NCBI GenBank assembly: GCA_910591455.2 | Contig: OU342822.1 | Location: forward strand, 15,909,154 to 15,973,153 | DNA length: 64,000 bases | Direction of reading: 5' to 3' | Source: Pholis gunnellus | Taxonomy: Eukaryota; Chordata; Actinopteri; Perciformes; Pholidae | In this document: one piece after another, positions 1-12,960 of the stretch | How positions within the stretch are numbered: the first letter of the stretch is position 1 | Layout: each line of letters begins with the position of its first letter | Program-made: the position numbers and the translations under genes | Notes under the pieces: model-generated | The model's input: the letters and a program-made list of their open reading frames with translations, nothing else | Told to the model about the DNA's origin: nothing | Databases searched by the model: none

Positions 1-759
1 TGTTGTGTAAGACCAAACATACAACGTCAAACATAAAAATCGCCAAAGTTATTGCTATAATGTTAATACAGTGTACACACCCACTCCTCCTGTAGCTCTG
101 CAGACATTCCTCTCAGTGATCAGACCCAAAGAAGTCAGTAACACTCACCGTCATAAATAGAAGCCACAGCAGATCAGTCTGTCTTCTTCACTTTTAACCC
201 ACCGAGGAGGAGCTATACTATGCTCTTTGTGACTTCTCCCATCTCATCTGATCAGGGATTTGTCAATGCCGTGCTTTACTGAGATTTGAACAAGAATTAG
301 CATAACATCAGACATAGCGGAGAAAATCTGAATTGTTCCACATTCAAGACATCATAGAAGGGGTGTTGTTGTGGTTTGTAGGACAGAGCATTGCTAACCA
401 ATGTCACAGGCCCCTATCAGATGTGCCAGTGGTCAAATTAACAAATCCAATGCAATTAGTCATTCAATTTACTGTGAGATTCTGGGGTTGCTCTGAGTAT
501 GTCTCTCTCTCTCTCCCTTCTCTGGTTTTCCATTATGGGATTTTCTGTTTATCTGTTGTGGTCTTGACTGTTCATTTCTGCTTCCCATGTCTTGCTGTGT
601 GTATTTGTGTGTGTTTCTTGTCTCTGTGTGAATGTGTGCACACAGTGATGTCCGTGTTGTCAGTGTGTATACACCAACATCAATCTACTTGTGTGTGTGT
701 GTGACTGTGTGTGTGTGTGTGTGTGTGTGTGTAGTGACTGTTCATGCCTCACTGTGGGA

Positions 760-1060
760 CGCGTTGATTAGCGCTCACTGCGGCTCAGCTCCCAGCTGTC
801 CTTGCGGCTGGCTGCTGATTGAAACCAATCAGGCTTGCGATGGCCCCATCGCGGTGACCCCTCACCCCTCCCACCCCCGGCCTAATCACCTGCTGATTGG
901 CCCACGCAGGGCCCCCTCCCGTTGGCACGGAAGGTTAATTTGACCGGTGGATGAAGGCTCCAGGAGGGAATAGGAACGTGCGCTGGGTGATATTGCATGG
1001 ATATAGCCCACCTGTCAATCACCGCCACTTAAAGGGGAGCAGCTAGGGAAACACTGACAA
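760..1060. promoter_or_regulatory. Candidate conserved non-coding/regulatory block with CCAAT elements
   Basis: A non-repetitive, CpG-moderate block immediately follows a (TG)n tract. It contains a 7-bp inverted repeat CTGATTG-AAAC-CAATCAG (815–832), a further CTGATTGG (893–900), and GATATTGCATGGATAT (about 990–1005). No gene is visible nearby. Regulatory role is inferred only. Confidence 0.3.
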
Positions 1061-1979
1061 CCGGAGAGAGAAATATATGAAGGGAAGGAATGGTGATGTT
1101 GGTGTTAAAACCTTTTTAGCAGAAGTTTATCTTTAAGCAGCTTTGTTTTCTCATCCTCACTCAAGGTCCACTCAGCTGTTTTTCCAGAGCATCTTGTTGT
1201 CTTCTTCATTAAAAGGTGTTTGCTCAGTAAACTCTGTAAAGAGTTAGAAGAAGTCTGATATAATAACAACTGAGCCACCACCATCTACGGAAGAAGACAG
1301 CAAGATGTAGTTGAAAGCTCGGATAAAAAACATGTATGTGGACATTATTGACAATGGTTTCCAATGTCAAGAATTCACTTTAATGCTCAAGTTTGTTTAC
1401 AATCTGTTGGACTTACTTCACTCCTCTATCCCAACAGATGACTTAAATCATCTATACGTTTTGTTAGCTTTTTGGAAATGTTTATATGTAAATTAACTAT
1501 TGTAATTCACTAGATTTGAAAAACATATGACCGCAACAAAACTATAATCTTGTGTATAGTATATGTCACAAAAAACTCACAAGTCACCTGAACAATACAT
1601 ATATTAGGTTAAAGTGATGTTTTATTCATGAGGTGCATAGTGGTATTTTTCCATCATGTAATCTTTTTTTAATAGACAGCTTATATATAATATATGGCCA
1701 AACTCACCGGATCTAAATTCCTAAACAACACTTCCTTTAAACCACCATCCAGATTACAGTGTAGAGGTTTATCCAGCGGGTGGCAGTGTTGTATTCAATG
1801 TAGAAAGTTGCAGCCTTTGTAATAAAAGGTCTATTAATAGTCCACTGCTTTATGGTCAACTTCTCCATTTGATACTGTAAGTCTGTTTCTATTTTCTTTT
1901 AGAAATATATATATATATATGTTTATTTGTAAATATACATATATGGGCTCTATATATATATATATATATATCCCGAACA

Positions 1980-2160
1980 ACAGCGTTGTTGCAGAAGCCC
2001 AGCACCCATCCCTCCAGTTCCCCCTCAGGTAAACACAGTTCGTCAGCACTTTCGCCATAGTTTTCAATGTTAGCGGTGTTAGCACAGTTAGCTGTGAGTT
2101 GCCGGCTCGCTGTCGACATGTTGAGAGCCGTTGAGAGTTAATCAATATGCTCCCAATCTC
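1980..2160 (+). repeat. Interspersed repeat (GTTAGC…TGTTGAGAGCC family), copy 1
   Basis: TTAGCGGTGTTAGCACAGTT, GCTGTGAGTTGCCGGCTCGC and ATGTTGAGAGCCGTTGAGAG match, in order, a segment of 12735–12960. It looks like an old non-autonomous element; the class is unknown to me. Confidence 0.55.
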
Positions 2161-2462
2161 GGAAATTGCAAATTTAAGATTTTTTTCTTTTTGTCATACT
2201 CTTAATGTGTAGATTTTTTTCCCCTCAAAGCACAGCACTGAATTTCCTTTGAAAGTTTTGAAAAGTGGTGCATTTTGCGATAGACAACAATTTACTGCTA
2301 ACATGGTGTATAATCAACTAAAGACACATTTTCTCTCACTATCATCATTTTGACAACGGCACACCCCTTCCCCCACACAGGTCTTACCCTCTTCACCCAT
2401 GTCGGTCCACAGATTTTATCTTATCCCTGCGCGTTGGTCTGTACGCTTGCTTGTACGCATGC

Positions 2463-2463
<1 letters not shown>

Positions 2464-2509
<46 letters not shown>
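2464..2509. repeat. (TG)n microsatellite
   Basis: A pure TG run of 23 units; a second, similar run begins at 2645. Confidence 0.95.
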
Positions 2510-2511
<2 letters not shown>

Positions 2512-2644
2512 TGTGTATGTGTGAGTGTGTGTGTGTTTGTGGCAGGTTCTTCTCCCTCCTAGTCTCTGGTGGGCAGAATAATGTTGCTAGATTACCATAT
2601 CATTACCATATCATTTCCATGTCATTACCACACTTCTGCCTGCG

Positions 2645-2691
<47 letters not shown>
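2645..2691. repeat. (TG)n microsatellite
   Basis: A pure run of about 23 units; a complementary (CA)n tract follows at 2778–2801. Confidence 0.95.
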
Positions 2692-2692
<1 letters not shown>

Positions 2693-3194
2693 ATACATGC
2701 ATGTGTGCATGTGTCTGAACTTTGCATCAGATCTTCAACTGTTTCTCTTTGTGTTGCTCTCAAACACACATGTTCACACACCCACACACACACACACACA
2801 CAAACACGCGCACACAATCCCCCATAGGAATACACACATCCCTCTGACACGCTCCCTCTGTTTTTCACTGTCCTAGACTCTATCTCTCTCTCGCTGTCCC
2901 GCACCCATGTAAGCACATCATAATTCTCAATAATCTGCCATTCATGATCCGTGTTTGCTTATTTGTTTCTGTTAATCTAAATGCCGATTAAAGTTAACCT
3001 GTTAGTGGAATAGCAACAATTGCTAACACTTATTTTAGAGAAAGAGGTGGACCTTTGTTGTTGCCCTGTAATAGCAAGAATCTTACTTTTACATTTTTTA
3101 TTCTTCTAATTGTTGCTGCCTTAGTGATAGTGTGTATGTTTCTAAATTAACTTCCTATTTAACTGTTATTGGAACAAAAACTATTCAAATTAAT

Positions 3195-3476
3195 TGATGA
3201 AATTAAAAATATTTAAATAAAAAATGCCAAAAAACTATTGGTTCTTGCTTCTTAAATATGATTATTTGCTGGTTTTGCAAGTCCTCGATGATTGCAAATT
3301 TAAACATCTCTGAATTTTGAACTGTTGGTCAGAAAATGGAAGACGTCAACTTGGGCTTTGAGAAATTCTCATTTGTGGTGGGCATGTTTCACTGTTTTCA
3401 TCTATGCAAAACAAAACAAATCAAGAAAATCGTTTGCAGATTACCAAAATAATTGTTAGTTGCAGCTTTGACAGTT
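3195..3476 (+). mobile_element. Non-autonomous DNA transposon (hAT-like MITE) remnant, copy A
   Basis: The block has the order TTTGCTGGTTTT…AACTGTTGGTCAGAAAATGGAAGACGTCAACTTGGGCTTTGAGAAATT…GTGGGCATGTTTCACTGTTTTC…TTAGTTGCAGC. I recognise this from abundant teleost MITEs whose ends contain ATTAATCG and TTAGTTGCAGC. A second, more degraded copy lies at 38120–38310. The family name is from memory and unchecked. Confidence 0.55.
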
Positions 3477-5087
3477 ATTGCTGGATGAATGGAAAGATTT
3501 GGACCATTTCGATTCAGACTACATAAAAATCTGAGATTAGATTCCACTTTTAAATCATCTTAAATTGATTTCCATGGTTATTATGTATCTCTAATAGCTA
3601 CTTGGTTCTGCATTAAAAAAAATGTATTGAGTTGTCCTGATAATCCATCACATATTTCTTTATCTGTTCCCAGATTGGAACAAATATACAATGTTATTGA
3701 ACCAGACACCGCTTTTCCTCAGTCATCCGTCCTCAAAGTGCTGGAGCGCTGAACTCACTGCTCCTAACACATTTTGGATAAATGACAACCAAACATCTTT
3801 TGTACACAGTCGGAAATGCTGCAGTAATGAAGAACAGAAGTCCCCCCCCCAGTCAGTCAGCCATTCTGGCTCCAGTTCGCACCCCACAAGGTCAGCCATT
3901 TTGGGGTCTGCAGCTGCCAGAAAGAGCCCATTTAGTGAGGGGAGCATGTTTGGGGTCGCGCCCTTGTTTACATGGGGAGCCAGAACTGATGGTTTTAAAA
4001 TGGCGTCCAGATGGTGACAGAGGCTTGATTGCGGCAGAGGGGGCTTCTGTGTCCCGCCCACTCCTGCTGTCCAGCTACTTCAGCTGAAGCTGCATGTCTC
4101 TATCTGCTCCCTCTATACTTCCTATCATCAAGCTACCCCTCCCTCACTTATTGTGTGTTTCCTCTGAGGATGTGACTCCCTGCCTTTATATTACACCCTG
4201 TGCTATCTCTGCCATCGTGCCCCCCCCCCCCCCTCGGTTTCCCTTCGTTGCCCCTTGTGCTTCCTACAGGTTCACTCTTTGGCTCTCTCTCTTACTCAAA
4301 CACACCACATCCAGATAATGCACACACTCGCCTGCAGGTGATGCATGGCAGCGGTGTGTGTGTGTGTGTACATTGTCTGTGTGATGGATTGGACAAACCG
4401 TTGTTGAATTACAGTGTCGCCGCCGCCGCCACCCTCCCCCTGAATGCACAAGCTTAAATAAGAGGGCGCTGTATTAAGATGGAAAGGAGAGAGAAAAAGA
4501 GGAGAAAAGAGATACACAGTTTGATGAAGGGAGACAGAGGGGGAGATGAAGCAAAGGAGAGTAGGGTGAGAGGGATGCCAGTCCCAAGCTTTCTATCTCT
4601 ATGTATTCCATGTGTGCTTTATCGCTCCAAAAAGGGGGAAAAAAGTGGACAGAGATGAGAGAGAAGGAAGTGATAGAACATGATGGAAGGGGAAGCAGGG
4701 GATTGAGGTGAAAAATGCAAAGGGGGGGAGGAGAGGGGAGGGAAGCTTCTGTGCATTGGAGGAAAGGGGGGGGGGGGGAGAAGAATGAGAGGGCGGGCCA
4801 CAGTAGATACAGATGTTGTCATTGTGTTTGTGTCAGTGGGAAATATGATTACTGTTCCCTCTCATTAGGGAGTTGATCACCCTCGCGCCTGCCACACACG
4901 CACAGGCACAGTGGGAAAGCAAAGGCGCTAAATGGGTTTGCAAGAGCGTGTCAGGATGTCTCGACTGTGACCTGCGTGTGTGTTTGCAAGTCTGCATTTT
5001 GCACACTTTTGACTTGCGAAACGGGGTTGTCTGCATCCGTGCATGCACACATTTGACCCAAAGTGTCTGTGTATGTGTGATTTCTTG

Positions 5088-5130
<43 letters not shown>

Positions 5131-5267
5131 ACGCCGACATGCGTGCGTTCTCTCCCCCGTCGTGGTAGCTGGTAAGTGATTCCACAGGCTGTTGGCGGAG
5201 CTCCAGCCCATCTCAGAGAGGAGGGAAGACAGAGAGAGAAGTGAAGGGAGAGGAGAAACAAGCAAAC

Positions 5268-5299
<32 letters not shown>

Positions 5300-6309
5300 G
5301 CAGCGGCTGTGTAATTAGAAGCAGGTTTTCTCAGCCCTCTACTTCTGTTTAATTAAAAACTGAAAGAAGGAAAGAGGAAACAAGGAAGGAGAGGGAGCCC
5401 ACAAGAGCGAAAGAGAGTTTTGCATAGTTATTTTGTTTTTGCCAGGGGCAGGTGTGAGACTGGCGCTGGGAAAGATGCCCAACAGCCCAAGGCGTCTCCC
5501 ACTTGGCGTTGGGAAGAATAGTTAAAGAGATGAACTGCACCAACAGTTTGATTCATTCAGAAAGTGAATTAAAAGTGAATATGTTGGCTTTCTCTCACAT
5601 TGAATGATACACATGACGGATTTTATCTTGTGCAGTCATAACAACGAGGCCGATGAGTGATAATGGAGGTGATGATGATCGGGGCTTCTTCTGTTTTTCA
5701 TCCTGCAGCTGTATATCCGAGCGATGATGACTCAGCGATATCGGCAGCACTCGAGGTGCTGATGAAGAGTTCTCTCTGTCTTCACTAACCTAGGGCTATG
5801 GATCCATATTGCTGAGCACGCTCTTTCGCTTCCACCACAAACTCCTTTGTCTCTTTACTCCACCTCAATCTTATTGCCAACTTTGTTGCTGTCATTAGTC
5901 TTGTCTTGTTGGGGATCACTGCCCTGTTTTTCTGTTTTTCTGTTTCGCAGCTTCTATTTGTCCTTTGCGGTCCCGCTCTGTGCCTTTCCTTTATCTCTCC
6001 CTCTGGTCAGCCACATATAGAAGCTTTCACTATCAGGATTGTTTTGTCACGTAGTTTTGTCACTTTATAACAATCTTCACCGTAATAAAACGTAGTGGCA
6101 GAAGCTGCTGTAGTGTTGATTTCCCAGCCACATGTTGACGTTGAAATCCTCACTCCAGATGTTTCAAAAATACCTTTTGTATTCCTGTAAACTTGTACTA
6201 ATTGTTAAACAATTTTTGGTCACTTGGGGCTGTAAACCCAGCATTGACATATTAACCCCTTTTAAAGTTTTTACAGCAAACATGTTGGCAAACAGTTTCC
6301 TATTTAAAC

Positions 6310-6610
6310 ATTCAGCAGACACATAGCAACGTTAGCATTCATTTGGAGTCGTGTTTCTGGCCTCCTGACGAATGTAATAGTCACTCTTCTTTTAGCTCTG
6401 TTTTGGTCTCCACCAACTCCTGAAGGGAATATTTGACTTTTTAGTTGCCATGCTCTGTATGTTCCCCAGCTAATCACCAACTTTGTCTGTGTGCTGTACG
6501 GTGCCGAACAGGTAATGTTTCGCTTTTTCGCAGAGTGGTGAGAGGGAACCAAACCAGTGAAGTTGCGGGTCGTAAAGCCAAAACATTGAGCTGAAAGATG
6601 CTAAAACGCT
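6310..6610 (-). repeat. Unnamed interspersed repeat, copy 1 (minus orientation)
   Basis: Its reverse complement matches 8725–9000. Both share GAGCATTTTAGCATCTT-like starts, ACAGACAAAGTTAG/GTTGGTGATTAGCTGGGGAACATA, and AAATATTTCCCTCTGGAGTTGGTGGAGA-like blocks in the same order. The internal divergence indicates an old family. Confidence 0.7.
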
Positions 6611-7796
6611 CTGTAACACATGTAAGTGCAGCTCAGCTTTGAGTGATAATTCTTGGTGGGTTTATCACTATAAGCAACCCCTTTCACATTACACATAGTG
6701 ATGTCAACCGTGGTAAATATAAAAAAATGATTTATGATTTTTAAGCTCCCCTAACCTTAACCATCAAAGATGTTGTTTAAACACTTTCCCCAAAACCTTA
6801 CCCATATTGTCACATCATAAAACTGATTCATTTTGTAGCTGTTTTGCAAGGCACAAGTCCTGCCTGATAGTGGCCTGAGATCAGATAAAGGCTTCTGTGT
6901 TGTTCTAGAGGGCACAGACAAATTAGGTATTTTGTTATTTAATTTGGAGGACTTGTTGCTTAAACCCGGGACAGATAAAATCAAAGCCATCCGCACGGCT
7001 ACCGATACCACTACAAGTGAGAAAATACTTTTTTTAGTAATTAGTATGTGTCAAACCCTTATTTGTGTGGTTACTTTACGGTAAGGGAGTAGATGTGTGA
7101 GGTTGCTGTAGAAATTCAAACACTGGGAGCTGCACAGCATGTGCTGCATGAGCTGCTGGAGATGGCTTACTATATCAGCTGCATTCCACTGATGCAGCCT
7201 GAACCCAAAAAACTACGGGTTACCTCTGCTAATGTTCTCTGTCTTCGCCTCTTCTGTTTCTCTCACTTTATATCAATATATTTCATTGTCAAACCATGTT
7301 TTTCTTTGTTCCATAGAGTGAATTTTCTTTTCTAAAATGTCTCCATGACATGCCCTGCCTCTCTTTCTTTCTCTTTGCAGTTTCTCTTTCATCTTTTGAG
7401 TCTTCCCATCCTGAGGAGTAAATGAGAGAGATGAACTAGCTTTCGGTCAGGTAGGAAAATAAAGACAGGCGGAAAATATTGATGGGGGGAGAGAGAAAGA
7501 GAGGGGAATAGAGGGAGCGAGAAGGGGAGGGGAGCTGGGGAGTGAAGGTCTGCTGCCAAAGCCAGTCAGGTGGAGGAGAGTGAGGAGTAGTGAGATAAGG
7601 AGACAGCCAGAGAGCGCGAGCTAGCAGGCACCCAAAAGAAAGACACTGATACCCTCTCTCTCTCCCTCCACCCCACCACCACTTCCTCCCTTCCTCCCTC
7701 TACTCCCAGCCTCCTCTCCTCCTTTGTGCAGTGTCTCAGCGGAGCTGCGTTTGAGTGGCAGGCCGTCACAGATCAGCTAGCAGCTAAAGCAGAGGG

Positions 7797-7798
<2 letters not shown>

Positions 7799-7841
<43 letters not shown>

Positions 7842-7857
7842 TGTGTGTGTGTGTGTC
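7799..7857. repeat. (TG)n microsatellite
   Basis: A run of about 29 units with one CTG interruption. CA runs follow at 7939–7964, 8077–8093 and 8258–8284. Confidence 0.9.
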
Positions 7858-8724
7858 AGCCAAGACAGGGGGCTGCCAGCCCAGAGCGAACAGATCAGGG
7901 GAGAGTCTAAGTGGGTTTATCAGTGCCGCCGAAAGCCAACACACACACACACACACACACACACGGCATAAACATGAACGCACAACTGTCGCACACAACA
8001 GAAAGTAAAGAAACAAAGAAGTCGTGAGTAAGACACACATACAGTCAGATTTTGGCATATGCTCATGTGAACTCGCACACACACACACACACACGCACTC
8101 ACCAATATACATACACATCCAGAGAGAGAAAGGGGTATTAGACCCAACCAAAGCAAACCTGTGAGCGTGAAAGCGCCTTACTGCCTGCCTGCTAGCAAGA
8201 GATGTGACTGGATTCTTAAGCAGCCAGCTAGAGAGTGAGGGCTGCTAAGTACACTCACACTCACACACACACACACACACACACACCCACACCCACACCC
8301 CGCTCATATCTCAAGGTTCAGACGAAGGCTCGTGCCTCATTCCTCTTGTAGCTCGGTGCCTCGGATGCCCCAGCATGCTTGTTGCGGTAACGATTAGGTG
8401 TGTTTGTTTGCTTCTGTCTGTGATTTCCCCGGGTAGCATATCTTTGTTTTGATCACATTTATTGACTTTTAAGATTATTCTAAGGAGGTAACATTTTTAT
8501 TAGATACTGCAGTTTAGACAGAGGCAAAGGAGGATGAAGACGGGGGACGTTAAAGTACATGGACATTCTGACTGATGCAATTTGTTTCGAAATTACGGCG
8601 ACCAGGAGAACTAAACACACAGTACTTCATAGCTGCTTTAATCAATATTTGTATATTTAAAATGGATAAAAATGACTATTCGTATTTGAAAGGGGTCGCT
8701 CGTAGTGATGAACCGACAGAGAAT

Positions 8725-9000
8725 CATCACCCGACTCTATGGAGCATTTTAGCATCTTCCAACTCATTATTTTGGGTTTTAGACCCCACAACTTACCCAT
8801 TCACTCTCACTGCTCTCACCAGTGTCATTTACAGATGCAGCAGGCGCCTCTTATGAGAAATGTTCAGCACCAAACAGCAAACAGACAAAGTTAGCGGCTA
8901 GCTGGGGAACATAGTGGAGCATTCAGCAGCTATAGAGCCAAATATTTCCCTCTGGAGTTGGTGGAGAGCTAAAAAGAGAATGAAAGTTGTTCCACATCTG
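8725..9000 (+). repeat. Unnamed interspersed repeat, copy 2 (plus orientation)
   Basis: This is the inverted partner of 6310–6610, with shared landmarks CAAACAGACAAAGTTAGCGG, CTAGCTGGGGAACATA and TCTGGAGTTGGTGGAGAGCT. The two copies are 2.1 kb apart in opposite orientation. No coding capacity is seen. Confidence 0.7.
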
Positions 9001-9299
9001 CTCGATGTGTAAATAAAAAACTGTTCAGTGTTGTTTTTCTAATATGGCTAAACATCCAAAAACTCATATTTTGCAGGTTTAGTCAAAGAAAACAAATGTA
9101 TTAAAGTATATTTGCTACCTTGAACAACAAATACAGACATGTTATTTAAAAATAAATTCTACAAATACAAAAGACAAGCAGAAATGCTGCAAGTCACACA
9201 ACACAACATAAATTAACACACAAGTTTCTGAGGGACACTATGCACATGATGATGAACACACTCGCAAATGGTTTGGCCATTATCTCTTAATATCTGATG

Positions 9300-9780
9300 A
9301 GTGATTGACACAGAAAATCTTGCGCTTGGGTCCTAATTTGCTCGTTTTATTAATTTGCAGCATATTTTTCTCACGTGACATTTATGTTGTTAAAGTAATG
9401 AAGATGTTGTTCTTTGAGTTTTATTCATTTGCATATATTTCCTTCAGCTGCAGTGCATTGAGTTCTCCATTGTGAAAACTCAACCCATAGCACGTAAAGC
9501 CAATAATGACCCATTATATTTGTTTCCCTGTTGGTTTCCATATATGTTAAGTGTGCACGATTAATATGTTAATTAAAACACGCGTGTGCGTGTTTTCTCG
9601 CCTGTGTGTGAACCTTCTCCCTCCTGGTGCACTGTGTGATATCTCTTTGTGTAGCAATGGAACAGGCAGGCCTAATTACGTCTTTAAGTGTGTAATTAGG
9701 AGCGAATGTAATTGGTGGTTTGCACACAACACACTCATGGTTGGAAAACACAAATCATGTCTGACACAATGCCTAACATG
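9300..9780. promoter_or_regulatory. Candidate conserved non-coding element with paired TAATTA sites
   Basis: A unique, AT-rich block with CCTAATTACG (9670–9679) and TGTAATTAGG (9691–9700). These are two homeodomain cores in near-inverse orientation about 15 bp apart, in otherwise non-repetitive sequence. It lies 17.7 kb upstream of pou3f2. Confidence 0.3.
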
Positions 9781-12417
9781 ACTATTTGCTGCAGCAATGA
9801 CAGGTGGGATATGCGCTCACATGGCGGTTCTGTATACACATACTCACACACTCACACATAGGCGCACACGCAAATGTATATGCAGTATGTATTTGTCGCA
9901 ATATAGGACTGCAAGATTATCTTTGCTATAATATGAAGTGTTGATTTTGTGGGGGACTTTTTTGCTTTTATTTGAAAGCTAAAATACAGACAGAAAAAGG
10001 GGCGAAAAGACGCATAACGTGCAACAAAATCTGTTAAATATGTATTTCAATTAAATGATTTATTTTATTTTTTTATGGTGATACATCCCCATCACATCTT
10101 AAGGGTTACATCTTTAGAATTATATAATAAGAAAGGCTAGAAATCCCTCACTGAGAAGCTGGAACCGTGTAATCTTTGGTATTTTTGCTTGATAAATGAC
10201 TCACTGGGTGTTCCGACTGTAAACAGCTGCTTTGATGGGGGTCTGTAGTTTCAGGTATTTGTGAGATGATGAAATCAAACATCAAAACGGTGCACAGTAG
10301 TTTGTAATACAATGCGAAACGATTTTACAACACTGGAAAGTTCAGAAACATCAAGCCTCCATCAGTGATGATCACATGGTTACCTTCTTCATGTTACAAA
10401 GTAATTGAGCGGAAATGTGGCTTGCATGTTTGTAGTTTGTCAGTGGTTTTCTGCATGACACCTCATTGTTTTTAGTCAATGTGAAAAACCAATAATGCAA
10501 CTCTGTAGTGTATTTCATGACTGGGAAATGCCGCTGTCTTTCTAATCACATTCCTCCTACAATAGTTAGTAACAGAGGTTATCAGTCTACTTTACAGAGC
10601 TCCCTACAGACCCACAAAAAACATTATACAACAATCTTTTCAGGCTGAGTAGTGCTCCTCATGCTGAGTAAACTGATCTTTAATCAAAGTTGCTGTTTAG
10701 TGATTTCTGTCCATCACCCAATCGATTACTTCTGCATTAATTTTAGAGCAAAGAAACAATGTTTGTGCGCCCATGATTGACACGACAGTACTGATACTGT
10801 ACTTTTGTTTCCACATACACCTACTAACACACACACACATATAGAGGGGGTGGAGAAGGACAGAGGGAGAGGCGAGGAGAGAGAGAGATTGACAGGGCAG
10901 GCCTCCAGCCTCTCTCCTGTCCACAGATGCGCTGTTTGTTTAGCGGAAATGACACGTGCTGCAGAGGAGGAAATGATCTGCTTGGCCCCATGTAAGATCC
11001 TCCCTGGCACCAAGACCACTGCACTCAGCTCTTTTTTTCTCCTACAACACACCCTCACACACACACACACAGACACACATGCGCACATGCACGCACACAC
11101 ACAAACACACCCTCCGACCCTTTCTTCCCTTCATCTTCTCAGCTCTCCATCCATCGCTCGTCTGTCACGGCAGGAGTGCAGCCAATCCATCACGGGTTGG
11201 AGCTAGGCGAGCCGTTAGGGCGTGTTTGTGTGTGTGTGCGTGTGTGTGCGCGTGTGTCTTTTGTTTTTGTATCAAAGCACCACTGTAGCCCACACTGAAC
11301 ACCCTCTGTGCGTGATTCCACATTATGTTTGTATGCAAGCTTTCACACTCTTTTTCACACACACATACACACACCTTTCCTCGCTCCTTCACCTTTAATA
11401 AACAGTGAGACTGGTGTGTGTGTGTGTTTGTGCTTGACACCAAGGAAGTGGATTGGCCCTGCTTTCCCTTTGCTCTGCTGACAGATCGTTGGACCATGGC
11501 AGGCTGCAAAGAGCCACACCATGCTGGGATGGAGACTTATGATGGAATATCAAATTATGTAGCAGAGGAGTGTCTGCGTGGGGGCTTGCATACACACACA
11601 CACACACACGACAATACGCCTAATCGAACTGTTGCTGTATTCCTCTATAAGTCTCCCACTGAGTCATTATGATCTGGTGGCGGCAACAAGCCAGCATTAC
11701 TGATGGCCTGTTGTTTTATTTACATAATACATCTTCTTTAGGCTGCTGATGTGGTCTCTGTAAAACCACTTTGGATTTATGAGGCCATTTTCACGCTTGT
11801 TACCGCAGGAAATATGAGTGTCTATCAGCATGTGTTAGAGGGAGAAAGAGTGAGAGTCCCAGCTACGAACAGCACTGACAGCTTCACACACACACCCATG
11901 TGTGAAGATACCCGCACACACGAGTCGCCACGCTTTGTTTTCTTGTGACAGTGAATTGTAGCTGTGTGCTGAAAGCCAAATTCAGGCTCATAAAACATAC
12001 CAGAGCTGAAGCTTTGCACGTCCCTGTGGGAAGTGTGTGTATCTGAATGTGTGTGTGTGGATATATGTTGCAGGTTAACCACAGAGTAGGTCTCCAAAGC
12101 CATCCAGGGTTGCATGGGGATCAAGCTAAGCCCAGCAGGGAGCTATTGGCCGGGCATCAATATGCACCACCACAGCCTCTCTGCACTGGATTTCATCAGT
12201 CGAGTGTGTATGTGTGGGGTGGTAAGTACCTCAGCTATGTGTCTGCAATTATCTTATGTAAAAGCATTGGTGTGTGTTTTTGTATGTTTGTGTCCATGCA
12301 TCTGTATGTATGTTTGTACAGAGGCGGCACATTTCCTTGGAGCACTTTGTGGTCGTTACCACAATCAAGGTTGAAATGGGCTGAGGTTCTTTGTCGAGAG
12401 TCATGATAGTAATAAGT

Positions 12418-12520
12418 CAGTGGTTCCCAACATAAGGGTTGGGACCCTGCCAAGGGGTCGCAAGATTAATCTGAGGGGTCACAGGATCATTAATGGGACC
12501 GCAAAGAAGGAACGGTTTAG
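12418..12520 (+). repeat. hAT-like element end (CAGTGGTTCCCAAC family), copy 1
   Basis: CAGTGGTTCCCAACATAAGG, GTTGGGACCCTGCCAAGGGG and TCGCAAGATTAATCTGAGGG match a widespread vertebrate/teleost hAT-type terminal sequence that I recognise from memory. It is followed by GTCACAGGATCATTAATGGG. Confidence 0.6.
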
Positions 12521-12734
12521 TTTGGTTGCACCGTTTCTGTTAAACGTGAAGATATAGTGAAGTAATGTCTACCTGAGCAGAGAATGAATTCACTCTCCCT
12601 CTGTGTGTGCGTTGTAATCTGAGCTTCTCTGTGCTTTGATGACATAGCTGGATCGGACGTTTGTGCGTTTCAGTGCTAGCGAGTCTCTCTGTTGTGTCCC
12701 ACTGGCCTAGCTGATGGCTGCTGCTCTGCTTTGC

Positions 12735-12960
12735 GCTCATACGGCGTACAGCTGATAACGCCGTCCCGACCGATGGCGTCATCGCGGAAGCATAGCGCCC
12801 ACCTGCGGCAGATAAACACCGGTAGCTCTGACAGCACTGTTACCTCAGTTGCACAATTAGCGCTGTTAGCATCATTAGCTCTGAGCTGCGGGCTCAGCCG
12901 TCGCCGTGTTGAGAGCCATGTGGAGGCAAAAGAAATGCTCTGAATTCCGTATTGAGCACC
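12735..12960 (+). repeat. Interspersed repeat (GTTAGC…TGTTGAGAGCC family), copy 2
   Basis: CAATTAGCGCTGTTAGCATC, ATTAGCTCTGAGCTGCGGGC, TCAGCCGTCGCCGTGTTGAG and AGCC correspond to the copy at 1980–2160. It ends with GAATTCCGTATTGAGCACCT and TTAA. CpG-rich, as often seen in these elements. Confidence 0.6.

Larger units (their letters stand above)
1061..8724. other. Gene-free stretch of the left desert
   Basis: Apart from the listed repeats, this holds AT-rich tracts (TA runs near 1902–1971), CA/TG microsatellites (2464–2806, 5088–5129, 7799–7857, 7939–8093), C and G runs (4219–4233, 4767–4779), and purine-rich GGA/GAGA stretches (4540–4800, 5210–5300, 7480–7620). Open frames here are short, low complexity or on CA/TG repeats. 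No gene seen. Confidence 0.7.

Noticed and set aside
2350..2916. Several overlapping open frames on both strands rich in Cys-Val or Thr-His
   Set aside because: They are translations of TG/CA microsatellites. The same applies to frames at 4833–5265, 7726–8156, 11079–11509, 16710–17088, 32159–32675 and 63217–63423.
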